A DNA stretch of 64,000 nucleotides from Phenylobacterium sp. (GCF_022402485.1 NZ_JAKRSA010000020.1:62001-126000); one strand, 5' to 3'. Positions 41,937 to 50,577 are shown, counted from the first letter of the stretch. Notes: a model not told the origin generated them from the letters alone. Numbers and translations are program-made.

Positions 41937-43268
41937 TTATCGGGTGTCGGCGAGGGTCTTGGCGATATCGACCCGGAAGACCTTGAGGGCCGGGATCAGG
42001 GCTGCCAGAGCGCCCATGCTGATAGCGGCCAGCACAATGAGCAGTTCAGCGGGCTCAAACCGGGCGGCGGTCAGCCCCATGTCCTGAAGTTGCGGGAAGG
42101 TCGCTGCCGAGACCGCCACCACGCCGTGACCCACCGCCACTCCAAGCAGGGCACCGGCGGCGGCCAAGAGCACGCCTTCTAAGACAATATGGCCAAAGAT
42201 GGCGGGGGGGCGAGCGCCCATGACCCGCAGCATGGCCATGTCGCCTTCCCGCTGCCGCAGGGCGGAATAGAGGGCGACAAAGATCGACAGACCGCTGGTG
42301 GCCATCAGCAGGACGGCGAAGGCGCGGATCGCATCGATCCCTACGCCCAGCAGGGAGAGCAGCCGGGTCATCTCCACGGCCGGTGCCGCCGCCTGGAGCT
42401 GGGTCTGCTTGTTGATGAAGCTGGGCAGGCGGACCGCGGCCATCGAAGAGCGGTACTTGATCAGCAGGGCGGTGACCTCAAGCTCACCACTGCCATGCGC
42501 GGCATGCTCGCCCTCAGCCCCGTGATCATGATCCTCGGCGGCATGATCCTGCTGGCCGTCGCCATCGTGATCATGGTCGTCATGGGCATGGGTGTCATGA
42601 TCATGGCCTGCATGATCATGATCCTCAGCAGCTCCCTCAGCGGCGGGCGGGGTAAAGCCATGGGCGGCCCAGATGCTGCCGACCGGGGTGATGATCAGGC
42701 GGTCGAGCACCGTGCCTGTCGGCGCCAGGATGCCCACCACTTCGTAGGGGGTCTCCTCGTGCGCATGGCCATCCCCCGACAGGCCATGGGAGCCAATGAA
42801 CTTCTGGCCAAGGCCAGCCCCGGTCTGCCGTGCCACCTGGGCACCCAGGACGGCCTGGTAGTTTCCGGTGAAAACCTGGCCTTGGGCGATGGTTCCGCCA
42901 AAGTGGTCGATATAGGCCGCCTCGGTTCCGACAATCCGGTAGCCTCTGAAGGAGTCCCCCAGGGCCAGGGGAATGACCTCGGCCACCGTCGGGTCCGACC
43001 GCAGCATCTCGACGGTGGCCAGGGGAATATTCCCGGTGGGCACGTCGACCTGGTAGATGCTCGACAAGATCAGCTGCAGGGGGGAACCCTTGGCGCCCAC
43101 CACCAGGTCGATGCCTCGGGCGTCGCGCTCGAACCGCTCACTGAGCTGGCTGGAGAACAGCACCAGGATCACCAGGGTGGCGACACTGAGGGTAAGCAGA
43201 AGAATGTTCAGCGCCGTATTCAGCGCCCGGTCGCGGAGATAGGCGAGGGAAAGGCCAGCCAGGGTCAT
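41937..43268 (-). CDS. FtsX/MacB-like ABC permease with histidine-rich loop
   Basis: A 443-aa inner-membrane protein with an N-terminal membrane segment (NILLLTLSVATLVILVLF), a large periplasmic domain and three C-terminal segments, as in MacB/FtsX permeases. Residues 216-258 are a His/Asp-rich stretch with 13 histidines, and a further GHAHEE lies at 168-172. Such loops bind zinc, nickel or copper. Its ATPase overlaps by 4 bp upstream and a DUF3299 protein follows, matching zinc-acquisition ABC operons of the Zrg/ZnuGHI type as I recall them. Transport or sensing of Zn2+ is the leading hypothesis. Confidence 0.85.
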   Translation of the reverse strand: MTLAGLSLAYLRDRALNTALNILLLTLSVATLVILVLFSSQLSERFERDARGIDLVVGAKGSPLQLILSSIYQVDVPTGNIPLATVEMLRSDPTVAEVIPLALGDSFRGYRIVGTEAAYIDHFGGTIAQGQVFTGNYQAVLGAQVARQTGAGLGQKFIGSHGLSGDGHAHEETPYEVVGILAPTGTVLDRLIITPVGSIWAAHGFTPPAAEGAAEDHDHAGHDHDTHAHDDHDHDGDGQQDHAAEDHDHGAEGEHAAHGSGELEVTALLIKYRSSMAAVRLPSFINKQTQLQAAAPAVEMTRLLSLLGVGIDAIRAFAVLLMATSGLSIFVALYSALRQREGDMAMLRVMGARPPAIFGHIVLEGVLLAAAGALLGVAVGHGVVAVSAATFPQLQDMGLTAARFEPAELLIVLAAISMGALAALIPALKVFRVDIAKTLADTR

Positions 43269-43933
43269 GCGCTTACGCCCGGGGCCGCGAGGGTGAAGGT
43301 GCGGGAAAACCTTTCCCGCAGGCGATTGTCGTGGGTGGCGATCAGCAGGGTGGCACCGGTGGCCTCAGCGGTCTCCAGAAGCAGGTCCGCCATGGCGACG
43401 GCGTTGGCGTCATCCAGGGCCGAGGTCGGCTCGTCAGCGACCACAAGCGCAGGCTGGGCGCACAGGGCGCGGGCGATGGCGGCCCGCTGGCCTTCCCCCT
43501 GGCTCAGCTCCCGGGGCCTTGCGTCGGCGCGGTGGGTCAGCCCGACCTGGGCGATCAGCCGGTCGATGAGGGCTGAGTCATTGCGCCCCAGGGCCAGGGT
43601 CTGGGCCAGGGCAAGGTTCTGGCGCACGCTGAGCGCGCCGATCAGACGCAGGGTCTGGAACACCACTCCGATGGTCCGGCGTCGCAGCTGGTCGCGCTGG
43701 GCGGCGGGCAGGGCGGACATGACCGTACCGTCAATCTTCACCTCCCCCGATGAGGGGGTGATGAGGCCGGTGATGACATTGATCAGGGTGGTCTTGCCGC
43801 TGCCTGACGGCCCCAGCAACAGGGTGTGCTCACCCCGAAGGGCGGTGAAGGCCGGGGCGGCCATCACACAGCGCCCTGCAATGTCATGGCGGAGGTCGCG
43901 GACCTCAATCAGCGGTTCGGCGGTCGTCGTCAT
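43265..43933 (-). CDS. LolD/MacB-type ABC ATP-binding protein
   Basis: A 222-aa ABC ATPase: Walker A LGPSGSGKTT, Q-loop VVFQTLRLIGAL, signature LSQGEGQRAAIARAL, Walker B LVVADEPTSALDD and the H-loop ATHD. The family powers FtsX-like permeases that do mechanical work on periplasmic partners instead of moving substrates through a channel. It is co-translated with the histidine-rich permease. The signature has E in place of the usual G/Q at one position (LSQGEGQR), as in LolD relatives. Confidence 0.9.
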   Translation of the reverse strand: MTTTAEPLIEVRDLRHDIAGRCVMAAPAFTALRGEHTLLLGPSGSGKTTLINVITGLITPSSGEVKIDGTVMSALPAAQRDQLRRRTIGVVFQTLRLIGALSVRQNLALAQTLALGRNDSALIDRLIAQVGLTHRADARPRELSQGEGQRAAIARALCAQPALVVADEPTSALDDANAVAMADLLLETAEATGATLLIATHDNRLRERFSRTFTLAAPGVSA

Positions 43934-43975
43934 GCGATCGGCGCGTCGATGTCCAATTGTGGAAGGGGTGGTCCG

Positions 43976-44269
43976 TTAGCGCGAGGCGACCGTCTGGCGG
44001 CCGTTGGCGCGGGCCAGCTCGGTGTCGTCGGGACCCGGGTCGACCTTGATGGCAAAGCGGGAGATCAGCGCTGCCCGACCGGCCATGATATCCTTTTCGC
44101 GCATGGCTTCGCGGGCGGCAGCGTCGGCGTTGCGACGTTCTTCCGGGCTCATGTCCCGATAGCTGAAATAGGCCGACATGGGGCTGTAGTCGAAGCCATG
44201 CATGTCGCACGCCTGAGCCGCGCTGGCACCCAGCGCCGTGCAAAGTCCGAGCAGAAGGGCGGCGCGCAT
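43976..44269 (-). CDS. Small secreted protein of the ABC operon
   Basis: A 97-aa protein with a signal peptide (MRAALLLGLCTALGASAAQA) followed by CDMHGFDYSPMSAYFSYRDMSPEE, rich in Met, His, Tyr and acidic residues, then a charged helix (EERRNADAAAREAMREKD). I do not recognise the family. It lies 42 bp before the ABC ATPase gene, and the Cys-x-Met-His start and Met-rich segment would suit metal binding. The start ATG 44269 was chosen over the 127-aa track ORF because it begins the signal peptide. Confidence 0.7.
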   Translation of the reverse strand: MRAALLLGLCTALGASAAQACDMHGFDYSPMSAYFSYRDMSPEERRNADAAAREAMREKDIMAGRAALISRFAIKVDPGPDDTELARANGRQTVASR

Positions 44270-44473
44270 CAAAATTCTCCCAACAACCTGGCAGAATGTT
44301 ACAAAGAAACACGGCCCCTGACGACAGCTGATTGCGCTGTGCACGGGAATTTTACGCAATTGGTCAGCCCCTTAGCGGAAACCGCACGCCCATTGGGCAT
44401 TTCCGGCGGATTTCCCCGCCCTTCCTTCGTTCGGCAGCGCCAAGCGAACCCCAGCCGAACAGAATCGAACGCC

Positions 44474-45175
44474 ATGCGTCAGTTCACCGAACTCGCCTAC
44501 CATGAGACGCCCCTGGGGGCGCTCAGCCTGCGACGGCGACGGATGTTGGGGCTGGATATTGAGGTGCTGGAGGTCAAACTCGGGGAAGACTTCCTGATGT
44601 CCAGCCTGTTCACCGCCGGTGAGAGAGCCCTTGCGAACCTGGCGATCGCTGCAGCCCCGGAGGGGCGTTTGGATGGCCTAGTCGGCGGACTGGGCCTGGG
44701 CTACACGGCCGCCGCAGCCCTCGATCATGTGCGGGTGAACAGCGTGTTGGTCATCGACGTGCTGCCTGAAGTGATCGGCTGGCATGAGGCTGGCCTGGCC
44801 GATCTTGGCCCCAGGCTGGTGGCCGATCCCCGCTGCCGGCTGCAGGAGGGCGACTTCTTTGCCATGGCTCGAAGCGGCGCGGCGCCTGCGCCAGGGCGGT
44901 TTCATGTGGTGGCGGTAGACATCGATCACTCTACCGAGGCCTGGCTGAATGCGGCCAATGGGGATCTCTACACCGAGGCTGGACTGCGCAGCCTGAAGGC
45001 ATGGCTGCATCCTCACGGCGTGTTCGCGCTCTGGTCGGACGCCGCTCCGGATGCTGAATTTCTGGCGCGGATGGGGCAGGTGTTTCCCAGGGTCGAGGCC
45101 GAGGTGGTGGCCTTTGACAATCCCCTTCGGCACGCCGAGGAAACCTGCACCATCTACCGGGGGTGGGCCGAATGA
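44474..45175 (+). CDS. Spermidine-synthase-like methyltransferase-fold protein
   Basis: A 233-aa Rossmann protein. GLVGGLGLGYTAAAAL is the SAM-type glycine motif, and VLVIDVLPEVIGWHEAGL and VVAVDIDHSTEAWLN resemble spermidine synthase cores. It lacks a clear N-terminal tetramerisation domain. The start codon ATG 44474 fits the conserved MRQFTELAYHETPLGALSLRRR; the track ORF begins far upstream. Its stop overlaps the next gene by 4 bp, so it is translated with the Hen1-like methyltransferase. The substrate is unknown. Confidence 0.78.
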   Translation: MRQFTELAYHETPLGALSLRRRRMLGLDIEVLEVKLGEDFLMSSLFTAGERALANLAIAAAPEGRLDGLVGGLGLGYTAAAALDHVRVNSVLVIDVLPEVIGWHEAGLADLGPRLVADPRCRLQEGDFFAMARSGAAPAPGRFHVVAVDIDHSTEAWLNAANGDLYTEAGLRSLKAWLHPHGVFALWSDAAPDAEFLARMGQVFPRVEAEVVAFDNPLRHAEETCTIYRGWAE

Positions 45176-45786
45176 TCGCGCCGGACGCCTCTGAGGTCAG
45201 CGACCTGCACCGCGAGCGACTGGAAACAGTGGCCGGTCTGCTCCTGTCCCATGAGGCGCGCAGCGTCTGTGACCTGGGCTGCGGCACGGGTGCCCTGCTG
45301 GAACGTTTGATCCTCGAGCCGCAGTTCGAGCGCCTGATCGGGGTCGAGCAGTCCCTGCCGGCCCTGGAGCGACTGCAGGCGCGGTTGGGTGCCCAGGCCT
45401 CGCCGCCGCGCCTGTGCCTCTGGCATGGATCGTTCACCGTGCCCGACAGGCGGCTGACCGGCCTCGACGCGGCCGTGATGATGGAGACCCTCGAGCATGT
45501 GGACCCTGAACACCTGTCGCTGGTGGAGCGGGCCGTGTTTGCGACCGCCCGGCCAAGGCTGGTGGTGATCACCACGCCGAATGTGGAATGCAATGGGCTG
45601 TTGGGGGTGCCAGCGCACCGGTTTCGCCATCCCGACCATCGCTTTGAATGGCCCCGGGCGCGTTTTGCCGCCTGGGCTCAGGGGGTTGCGGCGCGTCAGG
45701 GTTACACGGTCAGCCTGGGAGGCATCGGCTGGCATCATCCCCGGTTTGGTGCGCCAACCCAGACCGCCTGCTTCACGCGTCCCTAG
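45172..45786 (+). CDS. Stand-alone Hen1-like RNA 3'-terminal 2'-O-methyltransferase domain
   Basis: A 204-aa class I methyltransferase. SAM motif VCDLGCGTGALLERL is followed by the metal-binding motif ETLEH (E105, E108, H109), the TTPNVECN motif and RHPDHRFEW with a further His. This ExxEH / TPNxExN / RHxDHxFEW combination is that of Hen1, which methylates the 2'-OH of an RNA 3' end in an Mn2+-dependent way. Bacterial Hen1 usually has an extra N-terminal half and a Pnkp repair partner; neither is seen here. A small-RNA or tRNA-repair role is inferred. Confidence 0.75.
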   Translation: MIAPDASEVSDLHRERLETVAGLLLSHEARSVCDLGCGTGALLERLILEPQFERLIGVEQSLPALERLQARLGAQASPPRLCLWHGSFTVPDRRLTGLDAAVMMETLEHVDPEHLSLVERAVFATARPRLVVITTPNVECNGLLGVPAHRFRHPDHRFEWPRARFAAWAQGVAARQGYTVSLGGIGWHHPRFGAPTQTACFTRP

Positions 45787-46018
45787 TCTCGTAGGCCGCA
45801 AGATCGATGCAGCCCCGCTCGCAGCCCTGATTCCATCGCCAAGGCTGGCCTGCGGGGCCCAGCGTTCAAGCGGGAATCGGTTTCCAGGCCGCTCCTGGGC
45901 CGTTATGACCAATCCATCTGGGACATGGTCCGTTCCGCCAGGTGGCGGCGGGGGGGGCGTCCCAAGCAGCCTGGGCCCTTGGCTGAGATGCGGGGCTTCG
46001 AACAACCGAGGAGGGGGC

Positions 46019-46804
46019 GTGGAGCACCCAGTCGCGCCGGACACCGCAGAGCTTGGCCGTGGTGATCTGCGGTCTGGCCCGACGCCAGGTCTGTCCCTGG
46101 TGATCGCCGTCCTGAACGAGGTTGAGAATGTCGCCGCCGTCACCGCTGATTGCTTGAGCCAGCTGGCTGGCATCGGTCCCTTTGAGATTGTCTATGTGGA
46201 CGATGGCTCCACCGACGGCACGGCCCAGGCCATCCTGGACCTGGCCGCCCAGCATCCCGAGGTGCGCCTGGTCTCCCATGACCGTTGTTGCGGCAAGTCG
46301 CAGGCAGTGCGCACCGGGGTGATGGCGGCCCGTGCCCCCTGGGTCGGCACCCTGGACGGGGACGGTCAGAATACGCCCGGAGACCTGGGCGACATGCTGG
46401 CCCTGGCCCTGGCCGCAGAGGGACCCCGCCCCCTGGTGGCTGGGGTAAGGGTGCGCCGGGACGACCCTTGGCCGCGTCTGGTGGCCACCCGCCTGGCCAA
46501 CGGATTTCGCGCTCGGGTGCTCAATGACCACTGCCCGGACACCGGTTGCGGGGTGAAGCTGTTTTCCCGAGAGGACTTTCTGAAGCTGCCCTGTTTCGAA
46601 GGCATGCACCGCTTCCTGCCGGCCCTGTTCCAGGCCTATGGCCACCCGCTCATCAACCATCCCGTCACCCACCATGCACGTCTGCATGGGGTGTCGAAAT
46701 ACACCAATCTCGGCCGGGCCCTGGTGGGGGTCGGCGATCTGCTGGGGGTGATCTGGCTGAAGAGCCGTATCCGCGCCCCTTTCATCACGGAAACCCGTCC
46801 ATGA
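46019..46804 (+). CDS. GT2 glycosyltransferase, dolichyl-phosphate-mannose-synthase type
   Basis: A 261-aa GT2 enzyme: SLVIAVLNEVENV, IVYVDDGSTDGT, the metal/sugar motif LDGDGQNTP, and DTGCGVKLF near the acceptor region. There are no strong C-terminal membrane segments. It likely transfers a sugar to polyprenyl phosphate. The track ORF begins in the Hen1 gene; GTG 46019 has GAGGAGGGG just upstream and starts the conserved region. It overlaps the next glycosyltransferase by 4 bp, giving a two-step lipid-sugar pathway. Confidence 0.88.
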   Translation: MEHPVAPDTAELGRGDLRSGPTPGLSLVIAVLNEVENVAAVTADCLSQLAGIGPFEIVYVDDGSTDGTAQAILDLAAQHPEVRLVSHDRCCGKSQAVRTGVMAARAPWVGTLDGDGQNTPGDLGDMLALALAAEGPRPLVAGVRVRRDDPWPRLVATRLANGFRARVLNDHCPDTGCGVKLFSREDFLKLPCFEGMHRFLPALFQAYGHPLINHPVTHHARLHGVSKYTNLGRALVGVGDLLGVIWLKSRIRAPFITETRP

Positions 46805-48486
46805 GCCTGTTGGGTGACGGCCGGCTGAGCCTGAAAGGGGCGCTGCTCCTGCTGGCGGCAGCCCTGGTGATCCTGGCACCGGGCATCACAGGACTGCCCC
46901 CGGTGGACCGCGACGAGTCCCGCTATGCCGTGGCGACCACTCAGATGCTGGCCAGTGGCGACTATGTGGATATCCGCTTCCAGGAGCAGCCCCGTTACCT
47001 GCAACCGGCGGGGGTCTACTGGCTGCAGGCCCTCAGTGTGGCCACCTTCACCGACCCCGAAGCGCGGCAGATCTGGGCCTACCGTGTCCCCTCGCTGACC
47101 GGTGCCCTGGCGGCCGTCCTGGTCACGGGGGTGATGACCAGCCTGTGGTTCGGCTCCTGGGCGGGCTTGCTGGCGGGGCTGCTGCTGGCGTCTTGCATGG
47201 CCTTGGGGTTTGAGGCGCGGATCGCCAAGACCGACGCGGCTTTGCTGGCGGCGGTGACGGTCGCCCAGTTCGCCTTCATGCGGGTCTATACCGGTGCGGC
47301 CAGAACCCGCTGGCCGGCCCTGGTGTTCTGGATCGCCCTTGGGGTCGGCGGAATGCTGAAGGGCCCCATCATCCTGCTGGTGGTCGGGGGCGCGGCTCTG
47401 GCTCTGGCGGCCTGGGATCGGAGTCTTGCCCGACTCAAGCCCCTTCAACCGCTCTGGGGGCTGCCACTGGCCTTGGCGATCGCCGCCCCCTGGTATGTGG
47501 CGATCGGCCTGGCCACCGACGGCGACTTCTTCCGCGTGGCGATCGGCGGCAACCTTCTGCACAAGGTTGGGGTCAGCCAGCAGTCCCATGGGGGCCCTGT
47601 CGGCTACCACCTGATGGGGTTCGCCTTGACCTTCTGGCCAGGGGCCCTGTTGGCAGCGCTTGCCATGCCATTCGCCTGGCGGGAACGGGCGCGTCCTGAA
47701 ATCCGGTTCCTGATCTGCTGGATCATTCCAGCCTGGCTGGTGTTCGAATTCGTCTCCACCAAGCTGCCGCATTATGTGATGCCGATGTTTCCGGCGGTGG
47801 CCGCCCTGACCGCAGCGGCGATCACATCGACGACGGGGCTTGCCCCCGCCCGGTGGCAGAAGGCTTTGTTTGCCGCGTTCTTCGTCCTTTGGCTGGCGGT
47901 GAGTCTGTTGGTGATCCTGCTGGCACCGGGCGGGATCTGGTATTTTGAGAACCGGCTGGAGCCGGTGGCCATCCTGTTGAGCGTCGCGGCGCTCGGGGCG
48001 CTCGGGGTGATGACCTGGCGGGTCTTCGCCGGGCGTTCGGACCAAGCGGTCCTGGCCGGCGCGGTGGCCGCTGGGCTTGTGTCACTCAATACCTATGGCC
48101 TGACCCTGCCGCGCCTGGAGGCCCTCTGGCTGAGTCCTCAGATCGCCCAGGCCGCCCGGAGCGTGGTGCCGGCCTGCGACCAGCCGATCATTGTCAGCGC
48201 GCCCTACCATGAGCCCAGCCTGGTATTCCTGAATGGTCCAACCTTCACCCGCATGACCGCCACGCCGGAGCAGGCGGCCGACGCCTTGCAGGCTGCCGGG
48301 ACCTGTGGTGTGGCCGTCATTGGTGCCCCCCAGCGGGAGGGGTTCCTTCGCCGGGCCGCAGAGCTCGGGCTGTCGCCGGAAAAGGTCAGCGCCGTGGGCG
48401 GTCAGAACTATTCCGACGGCGAGGATCTCGACCTGACCCTTTTCGTCAACCTGCCCGCTGCGGCGGAGGGGCCCGTTGCCCCCTGA
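46801..48486 (+). CDS. ArnT/PMT-like membrane glycosyltransferase
   Basis: A 561-aa protein with about twelve membrane segments. The first periplasmic loop has PPVDRDESRYAVAT, the catalytic Asp/Glu motif of ArnT/PMT enzymes, and KTDAALLAAVT and KLPHYVMPMFPA later, also typical of ArnT. It transfers a sugar from polyprenyl phosphate to lipid A or another envelope acceptor. It shares ATGA with the upstream GT2 gene, which would make its donor. The acceptor is unknown. Confidence 0.88.
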   Translation: MSLLGDGRLSLKGALLLLAAALVILAPGITGLPPVDRDESRYAVATTQMLASGDYVDIRFQEQPRYLQPAGVYWLQALSVATFTDPEARQIWAYRVPSLTGALAAVLVTGVMTSLWFGSWAGLLAGLLLASCMALGFEARIAKTDAALLAAVTVAQFAFMRVYTGAARTRWPALVFWIALGVGGMLKGPIILLVVGGAALALAAWDRSLARLKPLQPLWGLPLALAIAAPWYVAIGLATDGDFFRVAIGGNLLHKVGVSQQSHGGPVGYHLMGFALTFWPGALLAALAMPFAWRERARPEIRFLICWIIPAWLVFEFVSTKLPHYVMPMFPAVAALTAAAITSTTGLAPARWQKALFAAFFVLWLAVSLLVILLAPGGIWYFENRLEPVAILLSVAALGALGVMTWRVFAGRSDQAVLAGAVAAGLVSLNTYGLTLPRLEALWLSPQIAQAARSVVPACDQPIIVSAPYHEPSLVFLNGPTFTRMTATPEQAADALQAAGTCGVAVIGAPQREGFLRRAAELGLSPEKVSAVGGQNYSDGEDLDLTLFVNLPAAAEGPVAP

Positions 48487-49153
48487 GCCCGCCCCCGGGC
48501 GCCGGGGGGCAATGGTCGCCATTGGCGTCCTGTCCCTGGTGACCCTGCTGGGATTTACAGCCCCCCTGTTGCCGCTGGGGGATGCCGAGGCCCTGGCCCA
48601 GACGGTGGATGCCATGGGCGAGGGGCCCTTGGCACCCCTGATCGGTATTGTCGCCTTCGCCGGCCTGGCCAGCCTCGGGGCACCCCAGTTCGTGCTGATC
48701 ACCGCCCTGGTTCTGGTGTTCGGACCCTGGGCGGGCTTCGCCTATAGCTGGATCGGCAAGATGATCGCCTGCAGCCTGGGCTTTCTGGTCGGGCGGCGTT
48801 TTGGGGCCCGCCTGCTCCTGCAACACCAGTCCCAGTCCATCGCCGCCCTGATGATGGGGCTGGCCAAGCGGGGCTTCTGGGTCAGTGCGGGGATTCGGCT
48901 GGCACCCACCGTCCCATCCGTGATGGTCAATATCGCCGCCGGCGCGACCCCCATGGGGTATTGGCCGTTCATAGCGGGGGCAGGTATCGGCAGCCTGCCC
49001 AAGATGGCGCTGATGGTGTTTGGCGGGGCGGCCGCGATCGAGGCCCTGCGGACCGGGGACCCCCGCGCCTGGGCGGCTGTCGGCTTGGCCCTGGCCCTGA
49101 TGCTGGCCCTCTTCCTGGCGGTGCGGGTCTGGCGGCGCAGGCTGTCGTCCTGA
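48476..49153 (+). CDS. VTT-domain (TVP38/DedA-like) membrane protein
   Basis: A 225-aa membrane protein with the VTT core: GAPQFVLITALVLVFGPWAGFAYSWIGKMIACSLGFLVGRRFG and GFWVSAGIRLAPTVPSVMVNIAAGA. VTT/DedA proteins move lipids across the membrane, and some recycle undecaprenyl phosphate. It overlaps the ArnT gene by 11 bp with a TTG start; ATG 48512 is an alternative. Its place after two polyprenyl-sugar enzymes makes a lipid-carrier flip role attractive, but this is inference. Confidence 0.85.
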   Translation: MPPEPAPGRRGAMVAIGVLSLVTLLGFTAPLLPLGDAEALAQTVDAMGEGPLAPLIGIVAFAGLASLGAPQFVLITALVLVFGPWAGFAYSWIGKMIACSLGFLVGRRFGARLLLQHQSQSIAALMMGLAKRGFWVSAGIRLAPTVPSVMVNIAAGATPMGYWPFIAGAGIGSLPKMALMVFGGAAAIEALRTGDPRAWAAVGLALALMLALFLAVRVWRRRLSS

Positions 49154-49198
49154 TCCCGCAGCTTTGCATCTGGGTCCAGTAGTCCGTAAGTCTTACCC

Positions 49199-49678
49199 AT
49201 GAGCGTCGCCTTCACCCGCGAGGAAGACTACGAGTCTCAGGCCGCCGACCTGCCAGACCGTCCGATTTCTCCTCATCCGAACCTGGTCACCGCGACGGGT
49301 CTCGCCGCCATTGAGGCGCAGCTGGCCCTGGCCCGCGCTGCCTATACCGCAGCCCAGCAGCAGGGGGGCGTCAGTGGGGATCGCACCGCCATGGCCCGGG
49401 CCACCCGCGACCTGCGCTACTGGTCAGCCCGCAGGGGGAGCGCCCAGCTCACCGAGCCAACGCTTGAGCCTGACAAGGTGCAGTTTGGCCGGACCGTCGA
49501 CCTGGAGCGCGAGGATGGTCGCCGGCAGACCTTTCGGATCGTGGGCGAGGACGAGGCCGAGCCGGGGCAGGGCAGTGTGTCCTATGTTTCCCCTATCGCC
49601 CGGGCGCTGATGGGGAGGTCGGTCGGGGAGCTGGCTCTGGTCAATGGCGGCGAGGTCGAGATCCTGGCTGTGCGCTGA
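49199..49678 (+). CDS. GreA/GreB-family transcription factor
   Basis: A 159-aa protein with a short N-terminal helical part (LVTATGLAAIEAQLALARAAYTAAQQQ) and a C-terminal FKBP-like Gre domain (KVQFGRTVDLEREDGRRQTFRIVGEDEAEPGQGSVSYVSPIARALMGRSVGEL). The Gre-typical acidic tip residues of the coiled coil are not obvious, so it may act as an anti-cleavage Gre homologue or Rnk-like factor. It stands alone between two unrelated units. Confidence 0.85.
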   Translation: MSVAFTREEDYESQAADLPDRPISPHPNLVTATGLAAIEAQLALARAAYTAAQQQGGVSGDRTAMARATRDLRYWSARRGSAQLTEPTLEPDKVQFGRTVDLEREDGRRQTFRIVGEDEAEPGQGSVSYVSPIARALMGRSVGELALVNGGEVEILAVR

Positions 49679-49760
49679 GCAGCCTTTGCGCGGCGAAAGG
49701 CCTGTTTTCACCCTGTGTCTGATGATAACGCTCGAGCTTGTTCCATACCGAGAGACCATC

Positions 49761-50120
49761 ATGAAGATGCTTCCTTTGGGCCTGGCCGCCCTGTTCCTCA
49801 TGGCCGCCGCGCCCGCCGTGGCCGGGGACCAGGACTTCACCCTGGCCAACGGCACGGGCTATACCATCGAGCAGGTCTATGTGGCCGCCAGCCGGTCCGA
49901 CAACTGGGAAGAAGACGTCATGGGCAGAGATGTCCTGGCCAACGGCGAAGAGGTCGACATCCTGTTCGACGCCGCTGAGGGCGAGTGCAACTTCGACCTG
50001 AAGGTCGTCTATGACGATGGCGAGGAAGCCACGTGGTCTCGCCTGAATCTCTGCGCGATCTCGACCGTCTCGATCTACTACAACCGCGCGACGGGCCGGA
50101 CCTGGGCCGAGACCGAATGA
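49761..50120 (+). CDS. Small acidic secreted protein
   Basis: A 119-aa exported protein (signal MLPLGLAALFLMAAAPAVA). The mature part starts with FTLANGTGYTIEQVYVAASRSDNWEEDVMG and ends SIYYNRATGRTWAETE; two Cys (EGECNFDL, LNLCAIS) may form a disulfide. The NGTGYTI-VYV-LANGE pattern resembles small bacterial periplasmic beta-sandwich proteins of unknown function. The start ATG 49761 was preferred to the track start at 49644, inside greA-like sequence. No function is assigned. Confidence 0.75.
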   Translation: MKMLPLGLAALFLMAAAPAVAGDQDFTLANGTGYTIEQVYVAASRSDNWEEDVMGRDVLANGEEVDILFDAAEGECNFDLKVVYDDGEEATWSRLNLCAISTVSIYYNRATGRTWAETE

Positions 50121-50255
50121 TGTCGGGCCCCGGCCCCGCCAGTCCTTTGGCGAGGCCGGGCTTGAACAACCTTTGGGGGCTGGCGATCTGCTGCACGCCG
50201 GCTTGCAATGTTATACCGTAACATTCTAGATGCTCCATCGGTGATGGAGACGGGA

Positions 50256-50549
50256 ATGGCCACTAACCGCAACGGTAAGGCAGGCGCTGGGTCGCTCTGC
50301 GGGCACGACGCCCAGCGCCTGATAGAGGGCGCAGAACGCCAGGACTTCGATCGGGCGCGGCAGGTCATCGACGCGGCGCTGGCCGAGGCTGAGCGGCAGT
50401 GGATTCCCCTCGGTGCCACGGCTCAAGCCCTGGCTTTTGCCCTGGGTGACCTGACAAGCCGGGCGGGACGCGCAGCGGAGATGGCTGCCGCTTTGGAACT
50501 GGCCGCCGCCCAGCTGCGCGCTCAACCACGCCAGCCTGGTCCGCATTGA
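50256..50549 (+). CDS. Hypothetical helical protein next to iron alcohol dehydrogenase
   Basis: A 97-aa mainly helical protein (RLIEGAERQDFDRARQVIDAALAEAERQWIPLGATAQALAFAL). I do not recognise a family. Start ATG 50256 has GGAG six bases upstream. It ends 28 bp before the iron-dependent alcohol dehydrogenase and is probably co-transcribed. Confidence 0.6.
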   Translation: MATNRNGKAGAGSLCGHDAQRLIEGAERQDFDRARQVIDAALAEAERQWIPLGATAQALAFALGDLTSRAGRAAEMAAALELAAAQLRAQPRQPGPH

Positions 50550-50577
50550 AATAACAAAATAATTTTGGGGAGATACC

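Noticed and set aside
42495-42623. Low-complexity GATCATG-like repeats that could be taken for a DNA repeat array
   Set aside because: They are the codons of the His/Asp-rich loop of the permease, not a non-coding repeat or CRISPR.
42189-43979. 596-aa plus-strand ORF over the ABC genes
   Set aside because: Antisense to the histidine-rich permease and its ATPase, which have complete family motifs.
45154-46173. 339-aa minus-strand ORF over the Hen1-like gene
   Set aside because: Antisense to a gene with catalytic motifs and coupled start; no own evidence.
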